A stretch of DNA of 64,000 nucleotides from Solea solea (taxonomy: Eukaryota > Chordata > Actinopteri > Pleuronectiformes > Soleidae): NCBI RefSeq assembly GCF_958295425.1, contig NC_081145.1, forward strand, positions 25,343,389-25,407,388, written 5' to 3'. The first letter of the stretch is position 1. Every line of letters begins with the position of its first letter. A program made the position numbers and the translations under genes. Under the pieces are notes generated by a model. That model searched no databases. It was not told the origin of the DNA and saw nothing but the letters and a program-made list of their open reading frames with translations. Shown one piece after another: positions 48,331-60,734 of this stretch.

Positions 48331-48520
48331 GCCAGTTGCCCATGGACAAGTGGAAAGGGAACTTGGCCAGTAATCAGAGGATTGCTGGGTTTGAGTCCCC
48401 ACCAGGTCAAAGGGCTGGGGTAGAGTCCTAATTCTAGGAAGGTTCCTAGTAGAGGATGGGTTAAATGCAGACAAAGAATTTGCCTAAGGGGATTAATAAA
48501 GTATATAAAAATAAAAAATT
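48330..48520 (+). mobile_element. tRNA-derived SINE-like unit, type 2
   Basis: B-box-like GCTGGGTTTGAGTCCCCACC, then GGGCTGGGGTAGAGTCC, GAGGATGGGTTAAATGCAG and a tail AGGGGATTAATAAAGTATA. This is a widespread fish SINE-like layout. Confidence 0.72.
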
Positions 48521-48524
48521 CAAC

Positions 48525-49710
48525 AATGTTGGACGGAAACAAGCGTTAATTCAGAGTTCAATGCCTCACACAAGGACACTCACTTTCCCACAGTCCCAAT
48601 ACACTCCTCTACCTCACAAGGTTGTTTGGAAAATAGTTATTTTCTCAATAGACTTTTGTGAGGGGAGAGTGAACTGTTTTTAAACTTTAATTTCCAGGGT
48701 TTCCACACACCTTGGTTGAAATTCAAGGACCAATTCCAAGACCAAATTCGAGGACAGAATGTGCCGACACATCTTAAGATAGGAGGGCAACTTGTAAGAG
48801 CCGCTTCGCCAATGATGGCGTCCACTTTTACTCTGCATCTGGACAAGTGATTGTCCTTAACGATGAGAAACATGTTACGTTACTGCTGTAAAACGTGCTG
48901 TTCATATGTTGTTTGCCGTGTAACTGCACAGAGTGGGCGAACAAGTGTTTGAGGTCACTGACGCAACGAGGATGGAAACCCTTCCCTCTCTCCCGCAGCA
49001 CATGGACATGTTGGTCTCATTTACAGCTCACTAAATCTCCGTTAGTGCGTCTGTCAGAGCTCATATTTACTACGCTGAGGACAAATGTGTTCACAAATTG
49101 AGTGCAGCGATTTACGGTGCGACATTATTCCTGAATGAACAGCTGTAATAAAAAAATCAAACCCAACATCACTTAATATTTAAGCACATAAATAATTACG
49201 GGTTTGAGTCAGACCATGTCATTGTGACAATGACCCATTCAGTCCATTAAAAGTCCCATCACTGCGGCTGGTTCCATGCACTCCATAAAACCAAGGGCAT
49301 GAGTCAGTGATGTTGGCTGATGTCTGGTTTTATAGACGCTATAAGCTGTTTTAGTGTTTATTTTGTGAATTAGCAAAACTGTAAAAATGAAACTAACTGC
49401 AAGTCAGTGGGAAAAAAAAGTATGGTCACATTAAACTTCCACTCGAAATGAGAGTATCACACACACACACACTCAGGTGTGGTTGTTTAATGGACTTTTT
49501 GATTTGGGATATAAGTCGTCACAAAAATGTTTCAAAGATACATCTAGCACTTTAATAGTGAAACAAATGTGAACATAAAACAGGTTGAAATGGTGACTTT
49601 TATGGTGGTAATGTTTGAAAACTGGGCTTTACAGTATATACAGTACGGGGGGGTGACACCTTAACAAAAAGCCAAATAAAATAAACCTTGGCTTAAATCG
49701 ATAGTATCTT

Positions 49711-49711
<1 letters not shown>
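48525..49711. other. gene-free stretch
   Basis: No coding support. A short (CA)n lies near 49457-49471. Confidence 0.5.

Positions 49712-49795
<84 letters not shown>
49712..49795. repeat. (GATA)21 microsatellite
   Basis: Uninterrupted array. The flanks ATCTTAAGATAG and GATAGATCTTAA give it a partly symmetrical outline. Confidence 0.98.
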
Positions 49796-50641
49796 CTTAA
49801 TGTTCTCAATAAATCTCAACAATATTTCTGGCTTTAACACTGCCATTACTGTCCTGGATTATGTACAATTTGTATTTTCATTTAAACTGATAGATGGACA
49901 GATGGAATTAGCTTCAAAGCCTGACCAAGAAGAACCATTAGTCAGATTATAATCCAATTTAAGTGCAAATCTCCAATAGAAAATGCGAATAACCTCCCCA
50001 CAGAGGCTGTGTTTGTTTTTTTTTTAAAACGTGGTTGACATAACAAAGTTATAATCCTCGAGTGTGAAATGATGTCTATTTTCCTATTAAATCTAAAGTT
50101 CACACTAAATCTTCGTCAGTGGCATAGTTACAGCAAATGAGATTAATTTAATTAAATAAATAAATATAAATAAATGAGTCGGATAAAAGGTCAGGTCTTT
50201 GCAGTACTGTCCCTCTTTGACCGAAAATTAAACTTTTAGAACTTTCTTTAACCCCTCTTATGATTCTAGGTGAAAATACTTTATGATATAACTCATTTCT
50301 GCGTTTCCTCAGCAACATTTAAGTTCTGCAGGAAACAGGAGGAAGAATTAATTTTTCACTGTTGGTCCAACGTTATATTTATAACAAACAACTCATCACC
50401 AAAACTCTGGCGAAGTTTCTGTACTTGCAGACGCATCCAGCTCTGATATCATTATTATGTTTGGTGCATTCCATATTTGGCAGCAGTGAGTGTTAGTGAT
50501 GTTCGGCGGACGAGCACAGTGTTGCCTCTAAAGCAGAGATGAAATGAAATCTCATGAAGTCTCAGAGATTACGCCGCTCTTTTAAGTTTGATCAGGCCTC
50601 GTGATCGCTGATTGAATTGGCTTTAATAGCATGGAGGTCTG

Positions 50642-50680
<39 letters not shown>

Positions 50681-51060
50681 CCTCTGGTTTGATGTAAATT
50701 GTTGAAATTGCAGCTTGTAGCTATATTTATGCATCTCTCTCTCTCACTCTCCACGTATTGCAGGGCAGGCGCTCAAACAGGAAGAGTGTTTGAAAGACAG
50801 ACCTGTACTTGATCACGTATATCAACACTCAATAAACTAGAGTTACCGCCCACAAAATGATTTGTAGACATATAGTGCTTGTTGACTTGAAATAAATCTA
50901 ACATTCAGTGTTTTTTTGTGGCCATCATGACCAACCATTGACTGCTGTTCATCCAAATTTGAAGAATTATCCATGGATCTAAAGCCAAGTTCAAGCTACA
51001 AGACTGTCAGAGTCACTGAGGGGATCCCGCACAACGTTCTGTCCCCTGTGAGGTCGACCA
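49796..51060. other. gene-free stretch
   Basis: AT-rich, with a TG repeat at 50645-50676. 50560-50640 is a unique-looking block that could be conserved non-coding sequence. Confidence 0.45.
50645..50676. repeat. (GT)16 microsatellite
   Basis: Uninterrupted GT run. Confidence 0.97.
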
Positions 51061-51065
51061 ACAAG

Positions 51066-51850
51066 GGTTTCAACTGCTGTCACCCTGTTCTCGTGTCTGA
51101 TTGGCTTGGGAAATATAATATTCAGTATTTTGAAAATGAGGTTGGGGTTTTTGACCCGTTTATTGGCAGGTCTCCAATCATGGCCAAATTGGGGGCAAAT
51201 GGCCACACATTATCGGCAACTGGATTATTACTGTGGGTATTGTGAAGTCATCTTGTGTCACTCATTGTGATGGGTTAAATGTCTTGTTGTGGGGAGATCG
51301 GGGGCCGTCTCCACTCCTCCTACCATCTGTTATTGAAAAAAACAGCCTTGCAAAATCAGGGTTAGGGTCTTCAGAATCAGGAGGTCTTACAAAGTCTTAT
51401 TTTAGAGGGTCATCGTGTCAGAGTAGCACAACCAAATAACCTGGGATTGAAAAAAATTGCATTAACCTTTGAGAAATTATAGGCATGGCATCAGGGGCGG
51501 GTTTCAGCTGCTGTCACCCTGTTCTCATCTCTGATTGGCTTGGGAAGTGTGGACACAAATTGAATTTTCAGTATTTTGAAAATGAGTTTGGGGTTTGTTG
51601 GCAGGTTTCCATTTCACACTTTGCAACTACCAATCATGGCCGAATTGGGGGCAATTGGACACTCATTATCAGCAACTGGATTATCAGAGTGGGTATAGTG
51701 GAGTTGGCTTAAAGCAGAACTATGGATTTTTACCCTAATTTAACAGCTTTGGAGTCATTGTGGTGGTTAAATGTCTTGTTGGGGAGATTGGGAGCTGTCT
51801 CCACTCCTCCTACCGTCTGTGAGTGAAAAAACAGACAACTAAAGAAGCAT
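51066..51850 (+). repeat. local duplication of repeat family B (two adjacent copies)
   Basis: Unit 1 (about 51066-51350) and unit 2 (about 51500-51850) share GCTGCTGTCACCCTGTTCTC or its one-base variant, CTGATTGGCTTGGGAA, CAGTATTTTGAAAATGAG, CCAATCATGGCC and AATTGGGGGCAA. They also share TTAAATGTCTTGTTG and CTCCACTCCTCCTACC. Small indels differ. A third partial match to the inter-unit part is at 53460-53500. Confidence 0.92.
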
Positions 51851-54340
51851 GCACATTGGATTGCCGACCTTATATTCTACCTGTTGCCACTTGCATCTTT
51901 TGGATAAACCATTCACAGGACAAAACAAAGAGATTTGCAAGGCTGCAGCAACCTTTGACATTCAACCACCAACATGGAATCAGAGAATCTTGCTTGAGCC
52001 CAAGTAACAGGATTCCCATGAGGTGTTCACGAGACATTACCAACCCGAGTAAAAAAAAAAAAATTTAAATATGACCTTTGATCACTAAAATGGGATCAGC
52101 TCATCCTTAGGTACCAGTGAATGTTTGTACCAAATTTCCCTTTAGGTTTTCTTGAGATGTCTTCTTCAAAGGAATGGAAACGGACAAACAACAGAACAAT
52201 AAACTGTACATAAAAGTGGACGCAGCCCATGAATGATGAGCCGTGAGCCACTAGGGGGCGTCTGAGCTGGGTGCACAAAGACATCAGTTTGAATGGAAGT
52301 GGAAAATTAGGCTCTACTTCGCACATGATTTAGCACAAAGAGGAAAACAGAATGTCCAGTTGAAAATACAGAAATGGCCCAGGTTTTCTTTTGCTATGTT
52401 AAGACGACGTCCATTTTTATACACTATTATATACTCTGGTCATCGTAGGCCTTGGAGGCAAGAACATTTTTTTATCTCAAATCTGTTTCTACCTCTGGAT
52501 GAACTTGAAGGAGACCTGAAAGTGAAGGACGAGATAAGAAAAGGTACTGGATATCATTTTTAACCCCCTGCTGGCCGCTGATACGTGACTGCGGGTGCAT
52601 GAATATTCATGGGAACACCAACACATCTGAGGTCACAGCAGGAGTTCATCCCGAAAACACAAGCTCACATTCGTCCTCCAGTGAAATACGACGGCTCCGT
52701 CTCTTTATCCTCCTCATGGGACATTTAAATCCTTTACACATGCCAGTGAGCCAGAGTGACAACCTGTACCATCAGGGCAAACATGAAGTGCTGACACTGA
52801 TCATTGCAGCAGAGCAGCCACGGCCGACTCCAGCCTTTTCACCGCTCTAGGCCAGATTAAGATTCCATCTTCCTGTGTCGCTTATGTCCCCTATGAACCG
52901 AGCCGTCCCGGGGAACATCAATGTCCCAGCTTAACAGCCTCACATGATAATGTGACTGTGTAATAAAACACAAGCTTTATGATTTACATCATTCCCCACC
53001 TATATGTGAGGAGCAGGTCAACAGATAAAATCTAATTAATTTTAAAGCAGTACATTAAAAAAGCAGCTATTTCTGGTCTGTAATAAATGTTGCTATGGTT
53101 ACTGCATGGTTACCCTGAATACTCAATGTCAGCGGAACATCCAAAACTTCTACTTTGTATGCCGTTGGAGTCGTTTTCCTCCATGTTTCGCCGCAATATT
53201 TCCACAGGAAAATCAATTCAACTCCACATCAGATAAATGTCCACCTCCTCAGCTGCCTCTGTGCAAACAACCTGAGTGGCAGCGGCTGTCAAAGGGCAAT
53301 AATCAGCCAGGGAGAGAGCAAAGTGGAGACGATCTGCCTATAAAGAGACAAAGGGCCTTGACTTGTTTGTCAGAAAACCCACATTTTTGTGTTAATCCGA
53401 CTAATACAGACATTTAAAATACATGTAAACACAGTAGTCTGACAGTTGTACTAAATCAAATTGAATGCATTAACCTTGGAGAAATTATAGGCATTTGGTG
53501 ATGTCCATAGGTTCCAGACTTCAGCCACCGAGTATTAAAACAAGCCTTTTATTTACCATGATTTGAGTTTGTCCTTTTATTTTTGAGCCCCTGAAAATGG
53601 ACAATAATGTATGAAAAATGCTTAGAATTTCTCAATGGTTGTGATTGTCTTGTTCAATCCCTCAAATTAAAACTGAGAGTCCACACTTTAGTTACATATA
53701 GATTGTTTCATTTCAAATGTATTGTGGTGTACAAAATGACAAAATGTGTATCTTTATATACTATACAAGTATATAATTGTATTTGATCATTCTCCACAGC
53801 CCCCGCCCCCTGGTTTTGACACAGGATTAATAGAAGACAGTACAAAGAAGAAGACAACAGCGAGTAGGACAACAAGTCCCTATAAAGCAAATGAAAAGAT
53901 TCTCCTCTTCACATGTTATATATATGTTAGAAAATAGTGGCTGAGCACATGTAAAAAAAAGAATACTGTAAAGACTGAAATCAGTTTCTCTCCTGTCTTA
54001 TCTTCACAACGTTTTAGGCGTGTCTAAAAATATGGCTCGATGACACACCAGAGCCATAGTGATATCACTCCTGCTCGAACACAGTAATGATATAAAAACA
54101 CTCAGCGAGCTTCAAAAGTGTGTCTGACCATGAAAAGCTGTCACTTTATCCAAAATTCCTAAAGATGAGGAAATTAAGCAGAGAAGAATAACAGCAAGAA
54201 GAGCAAACGAGGGCGACAGGGAGCGGGACTGTAGCTACACCAGCTCTGTGTTTATGTACGGTATGTCGTTAAACTGACAACTAAATAGTGAAAATGTTGT
54301 TTCTTTACTAGGGATTAATAATTTTCCCCCAAAAAATAGA
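51851..54340. other. gene-free stretch
   Basis: Contains a family-C motif at 52248-52260 and scattered short repeats. At 53090-53215 a minus-strand frame is unusually open, but no domain is recognised. Confidence 0.45.
52230..52330 (+). repeat. repeat family C copy with CCACTAGGGGGCG
   Basis: CCACTAGGGGGCG at 52248-52260 is followed by a GAATGGAAGTGGAAAATTAGG stretch comparable to the copies near 57.1 and 58.4 kb. Confidence 0.5.
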
Positions 54341-54344
54341 CATA

Positions 54345-54680
54345 TTAACCCCAGGAAGACCTGGGTTCATGACCCGGTCAGAACAAGGGCCTTTCTGCAT
54401 GGAGTTTGCATGTTCTCAGCTTCTCCCCAGCTGGGATTGTTACCAGCGCCCGCCGCAACCCTCATGTAGAGGATGCATCGGTAGAAGATGAATGAATGAA
54501 TGATGATAGGATGATTCAATGGAACGCAAGGTGCTACCAACTATAGTCGCCAGGAACCACTTGATATGCTAACTGCTGAAAGGGACATATCGCCACCTAG
54601 TGTAGTGGAGGCCAACACACTCCATTCCATGAAACCTTTCTCCGCTAGTGTTTACAGAATGGGACAAGGACAGTGGGCCA
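54345..54680 (+). mobile_element. SINE-like unit, copy 2, with internal extra segment
   Basis: AGACCTGGGTTCATGACCCG is followed by GGGCCTTTCTGCATGGAGTT and GCATGTTCTC. Then GGGACATATCGCCACCTAGTG and GTGGGCCAATTAAAC match the part that directly follows the B box in the copy near 21650. So the 54-kb copy holds about 200 bp that is absent at 21.6 kb. Confidence 0.62.
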
Positions 54681-57009
54681 ATTAAACTGCTGTGAATGGA
54701 AAAGTACTGAGGGAATCAATATCAACTGGGATTGTAGAATTCTTAAAGACATTTCACCTTCATCCAAGATGGGGTTTTTTTTCCAGTTGAGAACTAAAGA
54801 AGTCTCTTGGGCAAGAGGTGAAACAGCTTCTAGAGATCTACAAGTCCAGTTGCTACTGATTCAATTACACATGGAGACTGAAAGCACTTACTTACACATT
54901 TAAAGTGTCGAGACTGGAAAACACACGCACATTCCTCCATTACCAAGCTAAATCGATCCGTGACAGTCATGTGAACCAAACATGCGCCGACAGCCGGGCT
55001 AAACCAGCAAAAGCATTTCTGCTCAAACTCAGCACAGTGCTGCTGCACAGAAATGTGCACTCACTCATCTCCAGTATCGCATTTATCTCACATGTGAACC
55101 CCCAGACACCAATTACCACCACTGCACTGCAGACCCGCTTTCAGGCATGCACTGAACTCTGGAGATACTCCTGAGATTCTTCTGAGATTCTTCTGAGATC
55201 CTCCTGAGATCCTCCTGAGGACGGACGTGTGTGAGCGCAAAATGGCTGCAGAAGTTGTTGCAGAGATTCTTGTGGCAGCTCGTCAGTATAATCTTCAATT
55301 AATGTCCGAGAGAGCTCGCATGAGCGGGGGGGAGAACTCTCGAGGATCCACAGAAAATGAACGGGCGCCTCGTTTATGATCAATCCGAGCATCAACCCTT
55401 CATCTGGAACCTCTGGAGATGTTCTTATTATTGTGAACGTGTCTCACCTTGACAATGTCCCACATATTATGAACAGCACACTCTGGAGGACGTCTAGACC
55501 CAAATCTATAAAAAAACAACAGCCTGAAATTCATGTCGGAAAAGCGGCTCATGTTGCGTCTCAGGAGTGATGAAAATCTGTGCAGATTCTGGATCTGTGA
55601 ACGCGGTGTGTGGTGCATGTAACTGCTGCTGCTCTCGCTCAGTATTTTGGCAGTGAACTGTGGCTGCACTTGTGTTTTGTTTTTTTATAGTTGTGTATAA
55701 GGAATCGGTCACACTGCATCATTATCACTGCAACGAAAAAACACCAGGGAAACATTGAAGCCCACTGAAGCCACGTGAAATATTTAAAAAAACAAATAGG
55801 CAGAAAGAATATTAAATTTTGGACAGATATAACTGAAATTTTTTTTACCTTTTTGACCTGAGTTTTTCTTTTTCTATCTTTTCTAAAGATTTGATTTAAC
55901 GAGAGAGAAAGAAAACAGAAAAGATCCTTATTTCGTCCTACAAACAGTTAATGGCGCTGATTTTGTTGCTCTTCATTGCTATTTTCTTTAAATATCATTT
56001 TGAATTTAAAAAATAACTAAATAAAAACATATATTTATTTTCATTTTGGGCAAAAATGACATTTACGTTTGCACTTTAATCCACAGCAGAGCAGAAAAAC
56101 ACATACGACTGCATCAGTGCAGGAGCAAACCTCAAAGTAAAGTGCAAACTCTGTTGGAACAATAGTGCACAGTAAGTGCTAGTCAGGCATGTTCAGGTGT
56201 TAGAGGTGTTAGGAGACAAGGTGCATTTATCTGCTTAAAGCTGCTGTGAGTGATTCTGTCTGTTAGGGTCCGTACACACCAGCATGTTGTTGGGTAGAAA
56301 AGTTCTGTATCGTAGTCCTAAAATCTTTTCTCAAAACCATGACCTTTTTTTTTGTCGACTTCTTTTCTGTTTTTGGTGTATTTACGTTACAGCGCCACAT
56401 ACAGGCCTGGCATATTTACAACAGCACTTAGAGTCGTTTGAAACAATGTCGTGTTTAAGAATGAAAACGAAAACAACCATAAAGGGAAAGTTTCTGTTTC
56501 AGTGTGGATAAGCCCTTAGCTAACTTCCTGTCCGTAGCTTATTGAGAGTCATTTATCAGCCAAACAAAGCTAATCAAAGTCAAACTAGCAGTGAGACTCC
56601 TGTTTGTAGTTCTGGATCCTGATTGGATAAAGGGGATTTTAGAAAAGTCTATCCTTAATTTAAGCCGCAGACTATATGTTATTACACCTTTATTTAACCA
56701 GCGTAAGACTCACTGAGATTAATAATAAGAGTGTCCTGGCCAAGACAATTTATTTAAACAGCACCATAATCAAGTGCTCAACAAATGTAGACTTAGTGAC
56801 ATTAAAACCAGTTAAAATAAACATCTACAGCCAGAAGTTTGTGCCTCCAAGTCGTTTAGTGAGACCAGCTCCTTCAGTTTTAGAGAGAGTTCCAGTCAAA
56901 GGGAGGGCGGCAAACTTTAAAACAATCTTTCTATGTTCAGTTCTGACAATAAAAACAAGTCCTGTGACCTAAGACCATAAAAACTTGCTTTTTGACTCAT
57001 AAAAACCAA
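54681..57009. other. gene-free stretch; exon-like segment and minisatellite near 55.2-55.5 kb
   Basis: A 12-bp CTGAGATYCTYC minisatellite lies at about 55165-55215, and an exon-like minus segment at 55448-55505 (see findings). A minus-strand LINE tail (TTGGCCAGGACACTCTTATT, GGTTAAATAAAGGTG) lies at about 56685-56760. Confidence 0.45.
56685..56760 (-). mobile_element. LINE-type 3' tail, minus strand
   Basis: On the minus strand TTGGCCAGGACACTCTTATT, then AATCTCAGTGAGTCTTACGC and GGTTAAATAAAGGTG. I recall this order from a common vertebrate/fish retroelement 3' end. Confidence 0.55.
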
Positions 57010-57170
57010 TCGATATGATGGGAGTAGAGCCGTCTACACTGGGACATATCCGGGATGCAGTCTTCTGGTTTTAAAAGCCCAGGAAGTGGGAGTTAGCCAC
57101 CAGGGGGCGACTTCACAGGTCGCAAAAAGAAATAGGTTTAAATGGACGTCAATAGGGAAAATTCTTCTTC
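57010..57170 (+). repeat. repeat family C copy with CCACCAGGGGGCG
   Basis: GCCCAGGAAGTGGGAGTTAG leads into CCACCAGGGGGCG at 57097-57109, then AAATGGACGTCAATAGGG. The copy at 58345-58470 has the same order. Confidence 0.75.
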
Positions 57171-57237
57171 TTCTTCATAGTTGATTCATTCATTCAAGGA
57201 CAGTTTCCTGAAGAGTTTTTCCAATAGAACATGATGT

Positions 57238-57273
57238 CATCTATCTATCTATCTATCTATCTATATCTATCTA

Positions 57274-57311
<38 letters not shown>
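57238..57311. repeat. (CTAT)n microsatellite
   Basis: CTAT array interrupted by two CTATAT units; GATA on the other strand. Confidence 0.97.
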
Positions 57312-58340
57312 CAGTATCTCTGAAGTAAAAACTAAACTTTAAGTTTCTCAAAACTGTCCCTTAATGACATCACTACATGTTGTATTTTTCTGCTTCAGTG
57401 TCTGAAGTTGGTGAGCGTGTACAGATGCAGCGCCGCCGCCGCTGCTGCTGCTGCTCTCACAGCGACTTGCGGCACAGTCTGCTGCTGCAGTGACACTGCA
57501 ACATCGTCCAAACTCTCTGCTTTTTTAACTCCCCTCACTTTTGCCAAACAGAGCTGCGGCACCGAGGACGACTCGAGCGCACCGTCTCCGTTCCAAAGAA
57601 CAGGATACCACTGGGACACCAGTGGACAGAGTGGAAAGACTGTAGTGATTGCTGCAGTGCCGTGGTGTTCAGTGACTGCATGTTGCTGATTGGTGTACAG
57701 TGTCTCCTCCAGGTGTTACAGTATCTGTCTGTGGCATCACGATCAATAAGTGAGTGGTGGAGGAAAAGCCTTTTACTACAGCACAGCCTCTTATGTTCTT
57801 TTGTCCATTCAGAAACTTGTTAAATAACATGTTTTTCTGCTGTAATTAATGCACACAGACTCTTTTATTTATGCACAACAACATTTTCTGCACGAGCTAC
57901 TACTCCCCACTAACTATCGCAGGATGAAATAGGATTTAGTCACAAATATAGCTGCATAATAAGGCTCAGTCATGGCTTTAAGTTGCTGGTGCATAGCCAA
58001 TTACACAGACTCACTGCCAGAGCCATATTGCACACTGACAAACCAACATCGAGAGTGTGATTAAGGTGGGTAGAAGCCCAGACGTGTAGTGCTGACAGAG
58101 GTGGATGGATCGGGGGGAGTCTGAGGGGAACGCCGTAGTGGAAACTGGTGAATATTGGACGAGTGACTGTTGCTCGGCCACATAAATAACAAACAACTGA
58201 AGTGGTGAGGGAAAAAAAGACGAGAGTAACGAGCGCGAGTGTGTGTTTTAATGATTTAAAGTCAGGAGTTAGACTTTTTGGATGATTAAATCAGCTTCAA
58301 CTTCTCTTGGGAATAAGTTGTGCAGTTCCTCTCAAACATA
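57312..58340. other. gene-free stretch with GCC/GCT triplet cluster
   Basis: 57429-57455 is a run of GCC and GCT triplets in a CpG-richer setting. Open frames on both strands are alanine- or cysteine-rich as a result. No gene is recognised. Confidence 0.45.
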
Positions 58341-58344
58341 CATG

Positions 58345-58470
58345 TTTAAACCACAGACTGTATCTAAGAAATGGATGCAACCTTCAGGTCTGAGAAGCGA
58401 AGCCCAGGAAGTAGCACTTAACCACCAGGGGGAACTCGGTCCGAACGGAAGTTTATGGGAAATTGAGCCT
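58345..58470 (+). repeat. repeat family C copy with CCACCAGGGGGA
   Basis: GCCCAGGAAGTAGCACTTAA then CCACCAGGGGGA at 58422-58433, then GTTTATGGGAAATTGAG; closely parallel to 57010-57170. Confidence 0.72.
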
Positions 58471-60065
58471 ATTTTTCACATTTTTCTGAAACTGTTTTTT
58501 CCTCAAAGCCTTGTGTCCAAGAAAACCACGCCCTCCAACCCGAACCCCTGTCCACGCACACACACACACACACCAAAATAATAAAATGAATGATAACAAA
58601 TGTTGATATGCAAAAATAAGCAGCAGTTGTAGGTTTTTGTTTCTATTCTCACAGTCAATATTTGATTAAGAACTGTCCCTGTTCCTAATGTAACTCTTGA
58701 GATATTGCCTTGTTTTCTTTGTTGATACCGGTGAGTCTTTGGTAGTTTAACAGACATGATATTTTGTTGATAACAGAAACGTGGTCCGGTTTAGCTGCTA
58801 AGTGACCTCATGAGTCTTGTTTATACAGTAATGGTCACAGAATATCTTAGCTTAATGAATTTGAAGGTGGACCAAAAGCATGCGTTTTTATTTGAGTTCT
58901 GATTATCAAATAGTGTTTGAATGGGATTTTCTAAATGTAATATGTAATATTAATAATATATTATAATATATTAATACCTCACAACTTCAGAGTGCAAGCT
59001 AGACCTTCGTTCTCCTTTGTTTCGGGATACTTTCTGCCAATAATCACTGGTTTAGAGTCTATGTTATATGTAGAAAACATTATTTTATTGTCTTTGACCA
59101 TAATTTACTAAACAGACATCATGTCATATTAGGAAGAAAGTCTTTAGCAATGTCCAAATGTCCTCACTTTCCCATAATGTCCTCACTCCCTATGCTTTAT
59201 TGTCTGGTCCTCACAAAGCTACACATACAAGAAAATACACACACTCCTGTGCAGCTTTCTTAGCAATTGGGAAGATAAACTTCTCAGTAAACCAGTGGAG
59301 TCACCGTCTGATGGCCATTCAAGAAAGTACAGGTTTCAGGAACGTCCACATTGGCTTTACTTTCCATTCCCCTTCGCTTTTTCCATCCGTCAGTATCATT
59401 CTGTAACAACATGTCCACCATATCCTGCCCATTCAGCTCATTTAAACCGGTTTACTGAGTCAAAAGACTTTTAAAAAATATACCAAAACAACGTGCAAAC
59501 ACTTTCTGTCACAAACTTAACAGGATAATGTGATATTCACTGACTGTCAACCTGAAGAGAAGTGGCCTCAGGTACAGTATCATATCACCGAATCCCCTGC
59601 TACCGACGGTGGGAAAAACTCCGAAAAGCTCTGAGGCTTATGAGAACTTCCACAGTAATAAAGTTGAGCACATTTTAATAAAAAAGTGTAGAGAAGAACC
59701 TTTCCCTCTCACAAAGCCGACGCAGATCTAAGTCAGAGACTCAAAAGCCCCACATCAGCGTGTGAGATAACCTAGTTTGTTACTGCTATCCAAGGCAACT
59801 TCCTCAGCTCGCCTCCAAAATCCGGCGACAGAGACAGAAGACAGAGGTATGATCACATTTCATTAGACACCGCTGGAAGTTTTTAAAAGATAATCTAAAG
59901 TAAAAGAACATTTCCTGTAGCGAGAACTTTGTAATGAACACGTTACAACAACAGTAATTTCTTTAATCCATTAAAAAAATCATTGTTATTCGTTAGAGAG
60001 AAATCAACAAACAACTCCTACAACTGAACATATGTGGCGCACGTCATGCAACTGGTACTGGACAA
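58471..60065. other. gene-free stretch
   Basis: A family-D piece near 59150-59240 (AATGTCCTCACT, TGGTCCTCACAAAG) and AT-palindromic sequence near 58940-58975. Nothing coding. Confidence 0.45.
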
Positions 60066-60079
60066 TAATTAAGAGATCC

Positions 60080-60259
60080 GTAAAATTTGGTCCATAAAAT
60101 ATTAGAAAACGTTTTAATGATTTCTTTGTTACATGGAGCAAAGTAACAGAAAATATTCACATTTAAGAAGCTGAAAAATACTCAAACTGATTAACTGATC
60201 ATCAAAATAGTCAGTAATTAGTTAATAATCAATTCATCTAATAACTGTTGCAGCCCTAG
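60080..60259 (+). mobile_element. dispersed repeat family A, copy 3
   Basis: TTTGGTCCATAAAATATTAG, AATATTCACATTTAAGAAGC, AATAGTCAGTAATTAGTTAA and ACTGTTGCAGCCCTAG, in the same order as copies 1 and 2. Confidence 0.7.
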
Positions 60260-60734
60260 AGAATTTCTACATGGATTGGAGTAAACAATGTAAGATTTCT
60301 TCAGTGCAAACAAAATCTTTTCTCACATTTGTGAAAAATCCACATCAGTATTTTCCACATGGGGCAGAAAAAACACTCAGTTCCTGTAGTATGACCAACA
60401 TTTGCTTCTCCCAGTGCGACACAGCACCTTCACTAATGAGTTGATCAGGTTATTGATTGTGGCCTGAGGTAATACTGTCTTCAGAAGAAATCCAAACAAG
60501 GCATGTCAGACCAAGACAAACAACAAAACAGACATGTAACAGACATGTAACATTATTTATGCATCAATAACATGTAAAACTAGAGAGTCTATTGCTGTGT
60601 TTCCATCATGGTACGGTTCAGTTTGGAATGGAAAAACCCTGAGAACTGTACCTTTACTTGGTAGAAGAGGTTCTATGGTACAGTGTTTCACAAACTCTTT
60701 GCATGAGGGCCGATGACTTTATCACAAACTATTG

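Noticed and set aside
53090..53215. Unusually open minus-strand frame with a possible GTAACC donor
   Set aside because: No ATG at a suitable place, no recognised domain, and the neighbourhood looks like dispersed repeat.
57395..57690. Open frames over the GCC/GCT triplet cluster, including a plus-strand MQRRRRCCCC start that superficially resembles an NRN1L N-terminus
   Set aside because: It is on the strand opposite to the nrn1l exons, is stopped after 22 codons, and its residues follow from the triplet repeat.
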